NCBI RefSeq assembly: GCF_026625605.1
Contig: NZ_CP113054.1
Location: 3,782,001-3,846,000 of the forward strand
Source of the DNA: Luteolibacter sp. SL250
Lineage (GTDB): Bacteria; Verrucomicrobiota; Verrucomicrobiia; Verrucomicrobiales; Akkermansiaceae
Length of the DNA stretch: 64,000 nucleotides
Direction of reading: 5' to 3'
Position numbers and translations under genes: made by a program. Under the pieces are notes generated by a model, which was not told the origin of the DNA, made no database searches, and worked only from the letters and a program-made list of their open reading frames with translations. How positions within the stretch are numbered: position 1 is the first letter of the stretch; the number at the start of each line of letters is the position of its first letter. Of the stretch, positions 7,922-15,618 are shown in pieces.

Positions 7922-9514
7922 ATGAATCTTTCCTCAACCCCGCTGGCGTCACGTGCGTGGCGGCTGAACCATCTCTACACGATCCGGGATGCGGACGGGG
8001 TGCTGATCCCTTTCCGGCCGAATGTGGCACAGCGGGCTTTCTACAACCGGATGTGGTACTGCAACCATGTGCTGAAGGCGCGGAAGCTGGGGTTCTCCAC
8101 GTTCATCGAGGTGCTGAATGCGGATGACCTGATCTTCACGCCCGGCGGGCTGACGGCGGGGATCATCGACTACACGATCGAGGATGCGGAGGCGAAGCTG
8201 CACATGCTGCGGACGGCGTGGGAGCACCTGGACAACGGGGACATCCACCCGGAGACGTGGCGGCTGGGCAGGCTGGTGAAAAAGGCGGTGCCGCTGCTTT
8301 CACCATCGGCACGGAAGCTGGCGTTCGGGAATGGATCGGTGGCGCGGTGCTCGACCTCGCTGCGCGGGACGACGCCGCAGCGCGTGCATATTTCCGAACT
8401 GGGGAAGACGGCGATCTGGGCGCCGATCAAGGCGCGGGAGATCATCAACGGGGCGTTCAACGCGCTGACGCCGGGGAATGTGCGGAACATCGAGAGCACG
8501 CACGAGGGCGGAAAGATGGGCGAGCATTTCCGCCTGCTGAACAACGCGATGCGCCATGACGACGGGAACCTGACGAGCATCCAGAGCCGCTTCCACTTTT
8601 TCCCGTGGTGGCAGGACCCGCGCTACACGCTGCCGGCGGGGCGGCACGCGCTGCGGCCGGAGACGGAGGCGTATTTCCAACAGCTCCACGCGGAGCACGG
8701 CATCACCTGCACGGCGGGGCAGATGCTGTGGTACGATCACAAGCACCTGGAACAAGGACACGGTATGAAAAAGGAATTTCCATCGACAGCGGGCGAAGCG
8801 TTCCAGGCGATCCATGAGGGCGCGATCTATGGCAGGCAGATGGCGGACCTGCGCGTGGCGGGGCGGATCTGTGACTTCGGCATGGAGGCGCAGCACCCGC
8901 TGTTCACGTTCTGGGACATCGGGCTGTCGGACTACTCCGCGCTGTGGCTGATCCAGCCGGTGGGGCGGTGGTTCCTGGTGCTGGATTGGTTCGAGGCGGA
9001 GGGCCTGCCCGGGTCCGCGCTGCCGGACCAGATCCGGAAGTGGGAGGCGAAGTGGCGCCGGCCCATCTCCGCGCACCACCTGCCGCACGATGCGGAGACA
9101 CGCGACCGCGGGACGGGGAAAACGTACGTGAGCGAGCTGCGCGCGGCAGGGTTGGACAACATCGTCGTCATCCCGCGCACGCCGGATGTGTGGCTGGGCA
9201 TCGGCTACGTGCGGGATCTGCTGCCGCATTGCTGGTTCCACCGGACGCACTGCGACACGCCGCGCAACGCGGATGGTTCCCCGCACGACGCGGCGGCGGA
9301 CACGCAGGAGGACTACCCCAGCGGTGTCGCCTGTCTGGAGGGATACCAGCGCGATACCTCCCCCGGCGGCGCGCACAAGCTGCGCGAAATGCCGAAGCAC
9401 GATGTGTTCTCCCACAGCGCGGATGCGTTCCGGACGTTCGCGGAAGCGTGGAGACGGGGGTTGGTCGGGGCGGTTGGGGGAGAGATGGAGAGAAGGCCGC
9501 GGGCGGTGAGGTGA
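7922..9514 (+). CDS. Phage terminase large subunit (packaging ATPase-nuclease)
   Basis: 530 residues. The ATPase part has a deviant Walker A, ARKLGFST (about 53-60), as in many large terminases, and Walker B with its catalytic glutamate, VHISELGK (about 155-162). The C-terminal RNase H-like nuclease begins with TFWDIGLSD (about 328-336), followed by further acidic positions (HHLPHDAETRD, HDVFSHSADAF). It would cut concatemeric DNA and pump it into the prohead through a portal. No portal gene follows; the next 600 bp are REP repeats. The virion genes lie 19 kb away on the other strand. No Shine-Dalgarno. Confidence 0.9.
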   Translation: MNLSSTPLASRAWRLNHLYTIRDADGVLIPFRPNVAQRAFYNRMWYCNHVLKARKLGFSTFIEVLNADDLIFTPGGLTAGIIDYTIEDAEAKLHMLRTAWEHLDNGDIHPETWRLGRLVKKAVPLLSPSARKLAFGNGSVARCSTSLRGTTPQRVHISELGKTAIWAPIKAREIINGAFNALTPGNVRNIESTHEGGKMGEHFRLLNNAMRHDDGNLTSIQSRFHFFPWWQDPRYTLPAGRHALRPETEAYFQQLHAEHGITCTAGQMLWYDHKHLEQGHGMKKEFPSTAGEAFQAIHEGAIYGRQMADLRVAGRICDFGMEAQHPLFTFWDIGLSDYSALWLIQPVGRWFLVLDWFEAEGLPGSALPDQIRKWEAKWRRPISAHHLPHDAETRDRGTGKTYVSELRAAGLDNIVVIPRTPDVWLGIGYVRDLLPHCWFHRTHCDTPRNADGSPHDAAADTQEDYPSGVACLEGYQRDTSPGGAHKLREMPKHDVFSHSADAFRTFAEAWRRGLVGAVGGEMERRPRAVR

Positions 9515-9625
9515 GGGGGGGGGTGATGCCGATGCGCACTTTTTGTCAGGTGGGTTATCGTGCGGACTTTCTGCCTGAAGCGGCGGGGCGTGCCTTTCCG
9601 TGGTGGGACGTTGCCCGTTGTTCTG

Positions 9626-10060
9626 TCTCAGATGGGGTGCGGGAGCGGGCGGAGTCGCGGGGCGGCGGTGGATCTCCCCCGCCGTCGTGGCGCAGCCACG
9701 ACGCTACTCCACGGGCAACGACGCTAGGCTGTGTAGCGGCATGGCTGCGCCATGACGGCTGGGTGGGCGTCGTAGGACGTTCGCGCTTGCTCTTTCTCAG
9801 ATGGGGTGCGGGAGCGGGCGGAGTGGTGGGACGGCGGTGGATCTCCCCCGCCGTCGTGGCGCAGCCACGACGCTACTCCACGGGCACGACGCTATTCTGC
9901 GTAGCGGCATGGCTGCGCCATGACGGTTGGGTGGGCGTCGTAGGACGTTCGCGCTTGCTCTTTCTCAGATGGGGTGCTGGAGCAATGGAGCGGCGGGGTG
10001 GCGGTGGATCTCCCCCGCCGTCGTGGCGCAGCCACGACGCTACTCCACGGGCAACGACGC
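9626..10060. repeat. Tandem ~168-bp units carrying REP palindromes
   Basis: Two full units and one partial unit start at about 9626, 9794 and 9963. Each contains a perfect palindrome GTCGTGGCGCAGCCACGAC (9684, 9853 and 10020 regions). The two full units also contain a GTAGCGGCATGGCTGCGCCA segment (9733, 9901). These are the palindromes associated with the adjacent REP-type transposase, which starts 70 bp downstream. No gene here. Confidence 0.85.
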
Positions 10061-10126
10061 TACCGGGAGATCGCCGAAGAATGCGATTGTGGGATGTGAG
10101 CTGGATGGTGGATCTTCACCACCGCC

Positions 10127-10699
10127 ATGCCTCTGCGCGATGAACCTCCGGACGAACTGAAGCGGCTGCCTGCGGCGTGGTATCGGGGGCACGCGTGGGT
10201 TCACTGGACGATGACCATCGATGGACGGAAGCGTGGATGGCTGGATGAAACGATGCATTTCCGCGTGCGGGAGCTGCTGGTCCATACGTGCCACCGATAC
10301 TCGCTGGTCTGTGCGGGTTATTGCCTGATGCCGGATCACGGGCATTTCCTTTTGATGGGCACGTCGGCGGACTCGGACCAGGTGGCGGCGGTGGAGTTTT
10401 TCCGGCGCGGGTGGAACCGTTTGCTGCGGGAACGGGATATGAAACTCCAGCGGCAGGCGTTCGATCATGTGTTGGTGGAGAGCGAGAGAAATCCGCAGGC
10501 TTTCGAGGATGTGCTGCTTTATATTTTCAGGAATCCGGAGCGGGCGGGTTTGGTGGAAGCGTGGGAAGAGTGGCCGTTCCTTGGTTCGGTTGCGGCGGGG
10601 TATCCGGATGTGGATCCGCGGGAAAGGAAGGGCTGGTGGGCGAGGTTCTGGACGATCCATAACAAGGAGACGACGCGGAACAAGGAGATGGGTGGGTAG
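10127..10699 (+). mobile_element. REP-associated tyrosine transposase (RAYT, Y1/TnpA_REP family)
   Basis: 190-residue single-domain Y1 transposase. The HUH motif appears as PDHGHFLL (about 70-77) in the usual context YCLMPDHGH, and the C-terminal family block is LLYIFRNPERAGLV. It is flanked on both sides by repeated palindromes that match the REP/BIME organisation described for RAYTs (single-strand nicking and spreading of REP hairpins). The three-copy upstream array and further palindromes downstream to 12275 make a complete REPtron-like unit. The last 58 bp of conserved coding sequence is duplicated at 11090-11147. Confidence 0.9.
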
Positions 10700-11087
10700 C
10701 GGCATGGCTGTGCCATGACGGCGGGGTGGACGTCATCTTACCGTTCCGCGTGCCTTTTGATGGAGGGTGAAGAGATATGGAGTCGCGGGGCGGCGGTGGA
10801 TCTCCCCCGCCGTCGTGGCGCAGCCACGACGCTACCCTGCAGCCACGACGCTAGGCTGTGTAGCGGCATGGCTGCGCCATGACGGCGGGGTATGCGTCAC
10901 CTGACGTTGCGAGTGTGGTCCATCTTTCGATGGGATATCAGACGGAGTTGGAGCCGCGGGGCGGTAGTGGATCTTCCCAGCCGTCGTGGGCGCAGCCACG
11001 ACGCTACCTTGCGGCCACGACGCTACCTTGCGGCCACGACGCTGCCTTGCGGGTAGCGGCGTGGCTGCGCCATGACGGCTGGGTGGG
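10696..11087. repeat. REP palindromes downstream of the RAYT
   Basis: Copies of the GTAGCGGCATGGCTG segment at 10696-10722, 10863-10888 and 11052-11078, and of the GTCGTGGCGCAGCCACGAC palindrome at 10810-10835 and 10983-11005. These are followed by serial CCACGACGCTACC motifs (10840-11045). The set mirrors the array upstream of the transposase. No gene. Confidence 0.8.
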
Positions 11088-11089
11088 CG

Positions 11090-11147
11090 GGAAAGGAAGG
11101 GCTGGTGGGCGAGGTTCTGGACGATCCATAACAAGGAGACGACGCGG
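11090..11147 (+). pseudogene. 58-bp duplicate of the RAYT 3' coding end
   Basis: Identical over 58 bp to 10621-10678, which encodes residues near the C-terminus of the transposase (RKGWWARFWTIHNKETT). It is preceded by a REP segment and interrupted afterwards. It is a scar of a rearrangement in which a REP unit carried a piece of the transposase gene. Confidence 0.85.
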
Positions 11148-11274
11148 CGGGCAATGCCTTGAAAAGATCAAAAGCACGGGACAGAGGAGCATCGAATGGA
11201 GTTGGATGGAAAGGCATGGCGGATGAATATCCGGGGTGATGGTTCCGCTTCATATCGCGGTCCACCTACCTCCC

Positions 11275-12051
11275 ATGAAACCACATTTCCTCGCTCCATT
11301 GGCCGCCATGCTGTCCATGGTCCCGGCCAGCGGCTCCACCCTCATGCTGGACTTCGGGCCGACCGCCGTCACAGGAACCAGCCTCACGAACAGCCCCTAC
11401 CACACGGTGGCCGGAGCAGGGTTCACGGACTCTTCATGGAACCAGATCACCACGGCCGACCTTCCGTCCGCCATCTTCTCGAACGGCGATGCGGCGGCAG
11501 GCATCACGCTGAACCTCGGCGCCGCGCCCCAGGACTCCACGGTGGTGAACTACGCGACACAGCCGTCGAACTCCAATGCGCTGGGAAATGCCATGGGGTC
11601 GAACAATATCTACACCTCCCCGTCGGTGGGGCGTGACGGCATCTTCGGCCTGTATGCCCAGAGCCTGGGCCTCCAGGTCACGGGGCTGTCCGCGGGGATC
11701 TATGAGATCTTCATCATCGGGCGCAACACGAACATCTCCAGCTCCGTCGTGCATTCCTACGCCGGGGTCGGCACGGCGGGACAGAATTTCGATTTCTCCG
11801 GCCTGACACCGGTCACGATCAACTACACGAACCTGACCTCTACCGCCGCATGGATCGAAGGGACGAACTACACGAAGCACACGGTCACGGTCGGCGAGGG
11901 GCAGGCGCTCAACATCGCGACGCAGGGAACCGGAGTGGAGAACCGCGGATTCATGAATGCCATCCAGATCGTCCGGCAGGTGCCGGAGCCGTCCGTCGCG
12001 GTGTTTGCCGGAGGGGTGCTGCTGCCGCTGTTGCGCCGGAAAAGGGCGTGA
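11275..12051 (+). CDS. PEP-CTERM sorting-domain protein
   Basis: 258 residues from the ATG at 11275, where a signal peptide (FLAPLAAMLSMVPASGS) begins. The first mature block is LMLDFGPTAVTG. The middle block SVGRDGIFGL and the region GRNTN precede the C-terminus VPEPSVAVFAGGVLLPLL and the tail RRKRA. Close paralogue of 18944-19735 and 48046-48864, which share LMLDFGPT, NSPYHT, SVGRDGIF and ExQALN-type blocks. Exported, exosortase-processed surface protein; the fold is probably a beta sandwich. Inserted just downstream of the REP/RAYT cluster. Confidence 0.9.
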   Translation: MKPHFLAPLAAMLSMVPASGSTLMLDFGPTAVTGTSLTNSPYHTVAGAGFTDSSWNQITTADLPSAIFSNGDAAAGITLNLGAAPQDSTVVNYATQPSNSNALGNAMGSNNIYTSPSVGRDGIFGLYAQSLGLQVTGLSAGIYEIFIIGRNTNISSSVVHSYAGVGTAGQNFDFSGLTPVTINYTNLTSTAAWIEGTNYTKHTVTVGEGQALNIATQGTGVENRGFMNAIQIVRQVPEPSVAVFAGGVLLPLLRRKRA

Positions 12052-12182
12052 GCGGAGGGAGGCGGATCATCCCGCCTGCTGCCCATCGACAAAGGGCGGG
12101 AGGAAGCGGAGCCGCGGGCACGACGCATCCTATATGACAATGCTCCGGAGGAAGCGGAACGCCGGGGTGATGGTGGATCTTC

Positions 12183-12275
12183 CCAGCCGTCGTGGGCGCA
12201 GCCACGACGCTACCTTGCAGCCACGACGCTACGGGGCGCGGCCACGACGCTACCTTGCGGCCACGACGCCATCAT
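12183..12275. repeat. REP-type palindromes
   Basis: One GTCGTGGGCGCAGCCACGAC palindrome followed by three CCACGACGCTAC-type motifs. This is the same family as around the RAYT, here running up to the stop codon of the oxidoreductase gene. Confidence 0.75.
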
Positions 12276-13297
12276 TCGATGGCAACCGGCATACCCGTCC
12301 GGGCGGATTCGTCGGCGGCGAAGACGATGCGGTGGGTGTGGAGGGCGGTTTGGAAATCGGTGAGGGGCATGTGCTGGCCGCGGTCGAGGGCGTCGAAGAA
12401 GGCCTGGAACTGGCGCTGGAAGGGGTGGTCGTGGACGTCGCCGGAGCCGATCATGGTCATGGCGAGGTTGCTCCACCGGGACTTGTCGGTGTGGAGCTTC
12501 ATGGAGTGGAACTGGTTGTCGAGCAGGCTGCCCTCGCTGCCGCAGAGGTGGGTGTGGAAGTAGTAGGGCTGGAGGCAATCGACGATGGCGGCGCATTTGG
12601 CGACACGGCCGTCGTGGAACTTCACGAGGGTGACGCTGCTGGTGTCATATTCGTAGGGGGCGAAGATGGGGCTGCGGGAGCGGGTGGACATGCTGGTGAC
12701 GGAGGCGACGTCGCCGCCCATGCAGAGGAGCATGGCATCGACGGCATGGCAGCCGGCGGTGAGGAGGGCGCTGCCGCCGCCATCTGCCTTGGCATTCCAC
12801 TCGAACTGGCCGTACCACGGGCCGATGCCGTGGTAGTAGTCCACCTCCGCGTAGTGGAGGTCGCCGAGCAGGCCCTGGTCGATGACGGCCTTGATGGTGG
12901 TGAACTGTCCGGAGAAGCGGCCGTTGAAGCAGACGCAGGCTTTGGTGCCGTTTTCCTCAAACGCGGCGGCGATGCGCAGGCAGTCGTCCCAAGTGAGGGC
13001 GATGGGTTTTTCAAGGATGACATGCTTTCCGGCATGGGCGGCGGCGATGGCCTGCTCCGCGTGGAGGCCGGCGAAGCTGCAGATGGAGATGACGTGGATG
13101 TCCGGATCCGCGAGCATGTCCGCGTAGGTGGCGTAGGTGCGGATGGGGTGGCCGTGGCGGGCTTCCAGTTCCTTTTCATCGTGCGGGCGCGATGAGAAGA
13201 GGCCGGTGACACGGGCCTGGGTGCTGGCGTTGATGGCGGGGATGTGGGCGGAGGCGACCCAGCCGTATCCGACGAGTCCGACGTTGTATTTGATCAT
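12272..13297 (-). CDS. Gfo/Idh/MocA family NAD(P)-dependent oxidoreductase
   Basis: 341 residues. The N-terminal Rossmann fold has [10 protein letters not shown] (about 7-16), and the family motif EKP appears in VILEKPIAL (about 95). The second half is the alpha/beta dimerisation and substrate domain with conserved [17 protein letters not shown] aromatic residues. Enzymes of this family oxidise or epimerise sugars and inositols; the substrate cannot be read from sequence. The start ATG overlaps the stop of the AraC gene upstream (ATGA), so the regulator and enzyme are coupled. The PIG-L and DUF4091 genes next to them suggest glycan catabolism. Confidence 0.9.
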   Translation of the reverse strand: MIKYNVGLVGYGWVASAHIPAINASTQARVTGLFSSRPHDEKELEARHGHPIRTYATYADMLADPDIHVISICSFAGLHAEQAIAAAHAGKHVILEKPIALTWDDCLRIAAAFEENGTKACVCFNGRFSGQFTTIKAVIDQGLLGDLHYAEVDYYHGIGPWYGQFEWNAKADGGGSALLTAGCHAVDAMLLCMGGDVASVTSMSTRSRSPIFAPYEYDTSSVTLVKFHDGRVAKCAAIVDCLQPYYFHTHLCGSEGSLLDNQFHSMKLHTDKSRWSNLAMTMIGSGDVHDHPFQRQFQAFFDALDRGQHMPLTDFQTALHTHRIVFAADESARTGMPVAIE

Positions 13298-14220
13298 GGA
13301 TTGAGGAGGACGGTGCCGACGGGTCCGGCGGCGGGTGAATGGAGTCCGGCGATGCGGGAGCGGTAGGCCTTCGGCGTGCAGCCCTGGATGCGCTTGAACT
13401 GGCGCTGGAAGTTGGCGATGGAGTCGAAGCCGCAGTCCCAGGCGATCTCGCCGACGGGCTTGTCGGTCTCCGCAAGGAGGCGGCAGACGCGGGAGATGCG
13501 GATCTCGTTGAGGTAGGTGGGGAAGGTTTTTCCGGTGCGGGAGCGGAAGTAACGGCTGAAGGTGATCTCGCTCATGCGCAGGTGGCGGGCGATGTCCGAG
13601 AGGTAGATGGGGCTGCCGATGCGGTCCTGGATGAAGTTGCAGATGGTGGACATGGTCTCGCCGTCGGAGTGGACGACCTCCGGGGTGAAGCCGTAGGAGG
13701 AGATGGTTTCGAGATCGGGCGAGGTGGAGAGATCCTCCAGGATTTCGAGCAGGAGGATCATGCGGCGGAGGGAGGAGACGCCGACCATGCCGAGCATGGC
13801 TTTCTCGATGCGGTCGCGGGTGGGGCCGAGGATGCGGAAGCCGTCGGCGGCCTGGTGGAGGAGGCGCTGGAGGGGCGCGGTGTCTCCCTGGGAGGACCAG
13901 CGCTTGCCCATGAAGTCGGGGTGGAACTGGATGTTGAGGGCATCGACGGGGCGGAACTTTGTGCCGGGGATGCGGTCGTTGCGGTAGTCGTGCGGGAGGT
14001 TGGAGCCGAGGAAGGTGAGGTCGCCTTCGTGGAGGTTCTCGATCTTGTCACCGACGCGGCGGCAACTGCCGCCGGAGAGGACGAGGGTGATCTCCAGCTC
14101 CGGGTGGAAGTGCCAGATGCAGCCGAAGTCATCCCCGCGGATGCGCTTGCAGGAGACCCATTCGGTTCCGTCGGAGCATTCGAGCTGTTCGTGTACGGGT
14201 TTCGCGGTGCGTGGGATCAT
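13294..14220 (-). CDS. AraC-family transcriptional regulator
   Basis: 308 residues. The N-terminal cupin-like sensor contains [15 protein letters not shown] and [11 protein letters not shown], ending in PHDY. The C-terminal double helix-turn-helix (about 205-290) contains [20 protein letters not shown] and [20 protein letters not shown], the AraC signature. It likely senses a sugar-type ligand and activates the coupled oxidoreductase and possibly neighbours. Heptad arrays occupy the region just upstream of the start. Confidence 0.92.
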   Translation of the reverse strand: MIPRTAKPVHEQLECSDGTEWVSCKRIRGDDFGCIWHFHPELEITLVLSGGSCRRVGDKIENLHEGDLTFLGSNLPHDYRNDRIPGTKFRPVDALNIQFHPDFMGKRWSSQGDTAPLQRLLHQAADGFRILGPTRDRIEKAMLGMVGVSSLRRMILLLEILEDLSTSPDLETISSYGFTPEVVHSDGETMSTICNFIQDRIGSPIYLSDIARHLRMSEITFSRYFRSRTGKTFPTYLNEIRISRVCRLLAETDKPVGEIAWDCGFDSIANFQRQFKRIQGCTPKAYRSRIAGLHSPAAGPVGTVLLNP

Positions 14221-14238
14221 GGCGGTTAAGGGAAGAGT

Positions 14239-14331
14239 GAACGTCGAACATTGAACATCGAACGTCCAACATTGAAGGAGGAAGTGAAGAGGAGATGAAC
14301 ATTGAACATCGAACGTCCAACATTGAATGTT
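14239..14331. repeat. Double GAACATC-family heptad array
   Basis: Two arrays, each of 5-6 heptads: GAACGTC, GAACATT, GAACATC, GAACGTC, CAACATT, GAAGGAG at 14239-14280, and GAACATT, GAACATC, GAACGTC, CAACATT, GAATGTT at 14297-14331. Both lie within 110 bp upstream of the AraC start. From 14332 to about 14500 I see no gene. Confidence 0.85.
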
Positions 14332-14507
14332 GAAGGGAAGATGGGTGGGTGGGATTGGTGATGGGATGGGTGGCGCGGGTGGTGGGCGTTTTTCAAGCGC
14401 AATGGAAGCGCAGCGGACATGGACGAACTGTTGGATCCAATGAATGATTCAAATTAAGAGGATCATTGAGGATGCCGCGGATTATGGGATGAGGTTTGGA
14501 ACAGTGG

Positions 14508-14775
14508 CTGCGGCGTCCCGCCGCAGGCCGTGGCGATGGCGTCCCGCCGTCGCTTGGGGAGGGTGGGATGGAGCGCGGACTTCAGTCCGCATGGAGGTGG
14601 CTGGGGTTTTGGGTTCCGGGTGCTGTGGGGCGGACTGAAGTCCGCGCTCCGTGCGGGTGCTATGGAGAAGAGTCGCGGCGGGACGCCGCAACCACGGTTT
14701 GCAGGCGGAAATGGATGGTTGGCCCGCTATGTCGCTGCGCTCCATTGCGGCGGGACGCCGCAGCTACGGTCTGAT
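14508..14775. repeat. Palindromic repeats (GCGGCGTCCCGCCGC and GCGGACTTCAGTCCGC types)
   Basis: Three or more copies of a GGCGGGACGCCGC-type palindrome (about 14510-14525, 14681-14695, 14748-14763) alternate with GCGGACTTCAGTCCGC-type palindromes (14574-14590, 14630-14646). The last copy overlaps the 3' end of the PIG-L gene. A further GCGGACTGAAGTCCGC copy lies at 23934-23949. Confidence 0.75.
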
Positions 14776-15581
14776 GCACTGCGGCCCGGGAAGTCCGCGG
14801 CGATGAAGTAGGGGTTGGGGAGATGGTCCGCGCCGAGGGCTTCGGCGAGGGGATCGGTGTCGTGGCGGGAGAAGCCGTCGTGCTGGTGGCGCCACCAGCC
14901 CTCCGCGAACTGGAAGGTGCCGGAGAGGCGGCCCATGTGGCGGGCGTGGTGTTCCATGGACTGGAGGTAGTCGCCCATGCCCTGGGTGGCGTCCAGCCAC
15001 TCGCGCTGGCTGCGGTGGCAGGCGAGCGCCTTCATGGACTGGCGGTGGACGCTGGTGGTGTCCACCCAGGCGCTGGGGATGACGGGACGGCGGATGGGAT
15101 CGCACGCGCCATGGGGCATGCAATGGTAGACGGTGATGTCGTCCGGGTAGGATGGGCGTGGCGGGTCGGTAACGTAGTTGGTGATGGTGTGGGCGAAGGC
15201 GGCGGAGACGGCGAGGCGGGCGGTCTCCATGTGGTCCTCCATGTAGTCCTGCAACGGATGGGTGAGGACGATGGAGGGGCGCACCTCACGGATGACGGCG
15301 GCGACTTTCCGCAGCAAGGCGGCGCCGTAGATGATCTCCATGTCATCCGTGATGGGCGGGTGCCAGGTGGCGCCGATGAGGCGGGCGGCGTCCCTGGCCT
15401 CCTCCGCGCGGATCTCCGTGGTACGGGCGGAGTCGTGGAGGGTGCTGCCTCCATTTCCGGTGGCGAGGTTGAAGCAGTGGATGTCCCATCCGGCGCGGCG
15501 GAGCAGGAGGAGGGTGCCGCACATCTTGAACTCGATGTCGTCCGGATGGGCGGCGATGGCGATGGCTGTCTGACGGCTCAT
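14727..15581 (-). CDS. PIG-L/LmbE family deacetylase
   Basis: 284 residues from the ATG at 15581. The N-terminal zinc site motif AHPDD (about 11-15) and the later HPLQDYMEDHMETARL block (asp/his ligands) identify the LmbE-like N-deacetylase fold. It would remove acetyl groups from GlcNAc-type sugars. The last residues (about SDRSCGVPPQWSAAT) are encoded by a palindromic repeat unit, so the natural stop seems to have been replaced by repeat insertion. It sits downstream of the DUF4091 hydrolase on the same strand. Confidence 0.88.
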   Translation of the reverse strand: MSRQTAIAIAAHPDDIEFKMCGTLLLLRRAGWDIHCFNLATGNGGSTLHDSARTTEIRAEEARDAARLIGATWHPPITDDMEIIYGAALLRKVAAVIREVRPSIVLTHPLQDYMEDHMETARLAVSAAFAHTITNYVTDPPRPSYPDDITVYHCMPHGACDPIRRPVIPSAWVDTTSVHRQSMKALACHRSQREWLDATQGMGDYLQSMEHHARHMGRLSGTFQFAEGWWRHQHDGFSRHDTDPLAEALGADHLPNPYFIAADFPGRSASDRSCGVPPQWSAAT

Positions 15582-15618
15582 GGCGGTCTGGCTGGGTGAG
15601 GCGGGTGGAAAGGAAATC

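Noticed and set aside
8944..10143. Long + strand reading frame overlapping the terminase
   Set aside because: It is a GC-rich shadow of the terminase gene and then runs through the REP array; composition is Gly/Arg/Ala-rich without domains.
11957..13195. Long + strand reading frame opposite the oxidoreductase
   Set aside because: Valine/glycine/glutamate-rich antisense shadow; the opposite strand encodes a clear Gfo/Idh/MocA enzyme.
13339..14229. + strand frame opposite AraC
   Set aside because: Antisense shadow with biased composition; the - strand has the AraC signature.
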